A stretch of 64,000 nt of DNA from Salvia splendens (lineage: Eukaryota > Streptophyta > Magnoliopsida > Lamiales > Lamiaceae), in assembly GCF_004379255.2 (NCBI RefSeq), contig NC_056042.1, positions 33,273,928-33,337,927 of the forward strand. Reading direction: 5' to 3'. Every line of letters starts with the position of its first letter. Positions within the stretch are counted from its first letter, which is position 1. The notes under the pieces were generated by a model, which was not told the DNA's origin, did no database searches, and saw only the letters and a program-made list of their open reading frames with translations. Positions 60,931 through 64,000 of this stretch are shown one piece after another. A program made the position numbers and the translations under genes.

Positions 60931-61418
60931 CGATTCACTTCCGACTCCGGAAAATCAGTACTCCCCACCGCCGGTTTCATCTTCGTCAAACTCCGTCGCC
61001 GGTAAAGTAGAGTCCTCAGTGTTTTCTCACTTCTAATTCCGATATTATGAATCGCATCAGATCAGTAACCTGTTGATTCTGATTTTTAGCATTATTTGAA
61101 CTAGTTGCGAGAAATGCTTGAATTCATTGATTATGTTAACGAATTTGAGTTCTTCTTGCGTTTCTCAGCTGCAATGTGATTTGCATTATCTCGTTGTATG
61201 ATTTAAGGATCAATGTGGGGGCATTGCTGTTACTTTACCGTGTTATATATGTGTATGTGATGTGTAGTGTTAGGTTTTGTTCTGTTTCCTTGCATTTGTA
61301 AAATGTAGGTAGGTATCGTGAAGTTGACATTGTGAATTACTGAATCTATATTGAAACCGTGTCGTTTCTTATGGTTTGAAGAGCTTTCCTGCCTGATCAG
61401 CTGGTGCTGTGATCCTAT

Positions 61419-62256
61419 GGGCTTTTTCTTTTTTTGTTCTAGAATAGAACTTAGATTCCTCGTTTGTTCTAGAGTTTTTTTTGTTCCGGGTTTGGGAGAG
61501 ACGCATGACCCTCATGCGTCTCTTTTTAATGAGACGCATGACCCTTTTGCGTCTTTCATAGAGACGCATGAGGGTCATGCGTCTCTCTTTTTTTTCATTT
61601 TTTTATTAGACGACGCATGTGGCTCATGCGTTTTAGGGAGAGACGCATGAGCCTGATGCGTCTCTACATTGTATTGATCATAAGTCCACGTTTATTCCAA
61701 AATTTATACACAAAACGGAATGAGTAGTTAAAAAAAGAGTATTGAGAAATGAGAAAATTGAGGGAGAGACATGCAGCGTGGAAAGTGGGAAGGGAGGGGA
61801 CAAAAACTTTTTTGACAGAGACATGCAGCGTGGAAAGTTGTATTGGAAAGTGGGAAGGGAGTTGTATTGATCATAAGTCCACGTTTTGGACAGAGACATG
61901 CAGCGGTGGGCTCGAGACATCGATTTTCTCTTACAATAATAAATATAAGATAGGCCACTAGCCTCATGCACTAGAGACGCATGAATGATGTGATGATTTA
62001 AGCAACGTAGAGACGCATGAGGCTCATGCGTCTCTCCCGAAGACGCATGATCCACATGCGTCGTCTAATAAAAAAACAAAAAAAAAGAGAGACGCATGAC
62101 CCTCATGCGTCTCTATAAAAGATGCATAAAGGTCATGCGTCTCATTAAAAAGAGACGCATGAGGGTCATGCGTCTCTCCCAAACCCGGAACAAAAAAAAA
62201 CTCTAGAACAAACGAGGAATGCTAACTCTATTCTAGTACAAAAATAGAAAAAACCC
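61419..62256. mobile_element. Short Mutator-like element with palindrome-array TIRs
   Basis: GTGATCCTAT flanks it exactly (61409-61418 and 62257-62266), a 10-bp target duplication. Ends start GGGCTTTTTC and finish GAAAAAACCC and share the outer segment and GACGCATGA-NNN-TCATGCGTC palindromes of the large element at 9090-13638. The 310-base interior (about 61665-61975) has no MAIN-like gene; it contains repeated AGACATGCAGCGTGGAAAGT units and a repeated GTATTGATCATAAGTCCACG. It is non-autonomous and sits in the presumed 5'UTR intron of the next gene. Confidence 0.88.
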
Positions 62257-62654
62257 GTGATCCTATGGATCAATATTTTTTACGCGAAAGATTGCTGAAT
62301 AGGTCCACTCACCTCTTACAGATGCTTGAAATGCAGGTGGTTAGACTGAGAAACGAAAAAGAATTGAAAACAATAGTGTATGTACAGTGGGATATCAAAT
62401 AATCGTTGATTTATATAACTATGGAAACTATGTAATTTGAGGGAGCCTCTAGATAGATTTTTAGTTACTTTCGAAAAAAAAGGACTGTAGTTAGCAATGT
62501 CAGCCGCATCTTCCATTCTTTTATTCTTACTTAGCATATATGTGGTGTACCAATAATCTCTATCCATTAATAGTGTAGCTATTATTATAGTCATTTTGCA
62601 CATATGTTAAAGTGGCTCCGGGTTTATATGAATTGATATACTTTTTTAGTCACC

Positions 62655-63258
62655 ATGGTTTTGAGAGCTTATTCTGACTTCAGCAGATATAGTTTGTCCT
62701 CTTCAGGATCTTCCCCGACCAGTTACATGGAGTTTGATGAAACTCCACAGATGCTCCCACCTCCACCTGGGAGTTTCATTGATAGAGAAGAACTTATTGA
62801 ACATGTTGGGGAGTTCGCCGTCTCTCAGGGATATGTTGTCACCATTAAGCAGTCTAAGAAGGACAGAGTTGTAGTCCTTGGTTGTGACAGAGGAGGTGTT
62901 TATCGAGATAGGCGCAAAACTATTGATGAGGCCACTGGTGAACCTCTGCGCAAAAGGAAATCTGGTTCGCGACTGACAAACTGCCCATTCGAGCTACTGG
63001 GTAAGAAGGAGGATGGCTTGTGGGTACTCACGGTTAAGAATGGTTCACATAATCATGAACCAATGAAGGACATATCAGAACATCCATCTGCGCGGCGCTT
63101 CAACGAGAAAGAAGTCATGCTAATCAAGGAAATGACAGATGCAGGTCTAAAACCTCGCCAGATACTTAAAAGACTTAGACAAACAAATCCCGAGCTTTTA
63201 TCTACACCAAAGCATGTTTATAATGTGAAAGCCAAGCTTCGGCAAGGAAATCTTACAG
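62655..63258 (+). CDS. FAR1-type zinc-finger (WRKY-GCM1) domain protein, partial
   Basis: The first coding exon starts at a good context (TCACCATGG) and runs to a donor ACAG|GTCTAT at 63258. It encodes a Ser-rich start (MVLRAYSDFSRYSLSSSGSS), a Pro-rich stretch, then a FAR1 DNA-binding-type domain: GYVVTIKQSKKDRVVVLGCD, TNCPFELLGKKEDGLWVLTV and NGSHNHEP supply the C, C, H, H zinc ligands. It ends KHVYNVKAKLRQGNLT, as in proteins where this domain precedes a MULE-transposase-derived region. Further exons are not seen before the window ends. Such proteins are domesticated-transposase-like nuclear regulators. A 5'UTR exon ending at 61001 with an intron 61002-62649 is likely. Confidence 0.8.
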
Positions 63259-63259
63259 G

Positions 63260-64000
63260 TCTATGTTTCCTTTAAATCATCTCCTAAACTATAGATACAT
63301 TTTAAGTTCATTATTTTTGTGTAACTGTGGCCATAGTCGTCCTTCACTATTAAATCCGATAATCCATGATGATGCGATATCATAAATATGATTACCGCCT
63401 CACGCGAACCCATCATATTTTACTCACTTGCAACTAATAATCTAGTGGTATATCTTTTCCTGCTCTTTCTTTGATTAAAGAATCACATTTAAGAATAGGA
63501 ACATAAAACGGAAGAAGACACTGTTAATTTGTTAATGAAGCATATTAGATGGAGATTAACAACCAAAGGATGTATATCATCCTGGCCTGCGAGGAGGACA
63601 TTATGAAAGATATCCTACCCAGCATCACATTATGGTCCAGTCAGATGTTTTAGAAGATTAGGTTGAATCAAATAAATTTTCCCAGTGATAACTGCCAGGG
63701 ACAAGAGGCAATTTTACCATTTCTTAAGATCTAAAAATCTCATTACAGTAATCAAGTAAAACCTGAGAGGGTATTGCAGACATGGTGCAAAATGAAGAGC
63801 CTGTCTTTATTGAGTTCTTGATATAACAAATATGGGGAAAGCTTTTGCTTTCATTTCAAAACATGGACATCTGAAAGGACTTATATGATTCCGACTCTTG
63901 TAGAAAGTATGTTGATTTTGTGCCCTTCCAAACAGCCTTGTTCCTCTTATAATAAACTTGAGATGTAACATAAATTGCCTTATTTATATCTTTTGCAACA
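63260..64000 (+). other. Probable intron and downstream sequence of the FAR1-type gene
   Basis: No coding exon was recognised. Possible acceptor-like TATTGCAG near 63778, but the following sequence is not clearly coding. Confidence 0.35.

Overview
This window is nuclear DNA from a flowering plant, most likely a eudicot of the order Lamiales (mint-family-like). The reasons are plant-type spliced genes with GT-AG introns, AT-rich intergenic DNA, plant-only families (CYSTM, GTE bromodomain, AGL17-clade MADS-box, OPT transporter, FAR1-type zinc finger, MAIN-like plant mobile domain), dense plant DNA transposons, and a TPS-b-like terpene synthase fragment. The order is an inference; no species is claimed.

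Layout. 0-9 kb is gene-poor: a broken PIF/Harbinger-type transposase piece at the left edge, a 96-bp tandem duplication, an old retroelement-like stretch, and one small three-exon CYSTM gene (6935-7680). 9.09-13.64 kb is one Mutator-like DNA transposon carrying a decayed MAIN-like gene. Its terminal inverted repeats are built from arrays of palindromes. 14.3-15.4 kb is a short hAT-like element. 16-18 kb holds a GTE-type BET bromodomain gene. 19.9-33.7 kb is the gene-rich core, all on the minus strand: a MYBBP1A/Pol5-like nucleolar gene (8 exons), a mitochondrial HSP70 (6 exons) and a CorA-like magnesium transporter (4 exons). 34-37 kb has repeats including a complete TRIM retroelement. 37.4-42.3 kb is an oligopeptide transporter gene (6 exons, plus strand) followed by a Copia RNase H relic. 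43.7-44.8 kb is a Tourist/PIF-like element filled with a CACA/TGTG fold-back. 45-48.5 kb is a DHHA1-type phosphoesterase-like gene with a frameshift and no visible ATG. 49.5-53.1 kb is an AGL17-clade MADS-box gene. 54-57 kb has a Mutator-type MITE, a GC-rich repeat and a terpene synthase relic. 57.3-60 kb is RRP7 (rRNA processing) with an apparent 1-base frameshift. 60.9 kb to the end is a FAR1-type zinc-finger gene whose 5'UTR intron contains a second, short copy of the palindromic Mutator-like element.

The genes are mostly unrelated housekeeping and regulatory loci. The MYBBP1A/Pol5-like gene and RRP7 both serve ribosome biogenesis, and each has a promoter element typical of that class (telo-box or TGGGCY site II elements). 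The mitochondrial HSP70 has a good heat-shock element just upstream. All exon maps were derived by hand from splice signals and reading-frame continuity; the summed exon lengths are multiples of three except where a frameshift is reported.

The most notable structure is the pair of Mutator-like elements (9090-13638 and 61419-62256). They share ends starting GGG and ending CCC, have 9-10 bp target duplications, and have terminal repeats made of repeated GACGCATGA-NNN-TCATGCGTC palindromes. The large copy adds a second palindrome family (CACCCGGCCGGGTG type) next to its right end.
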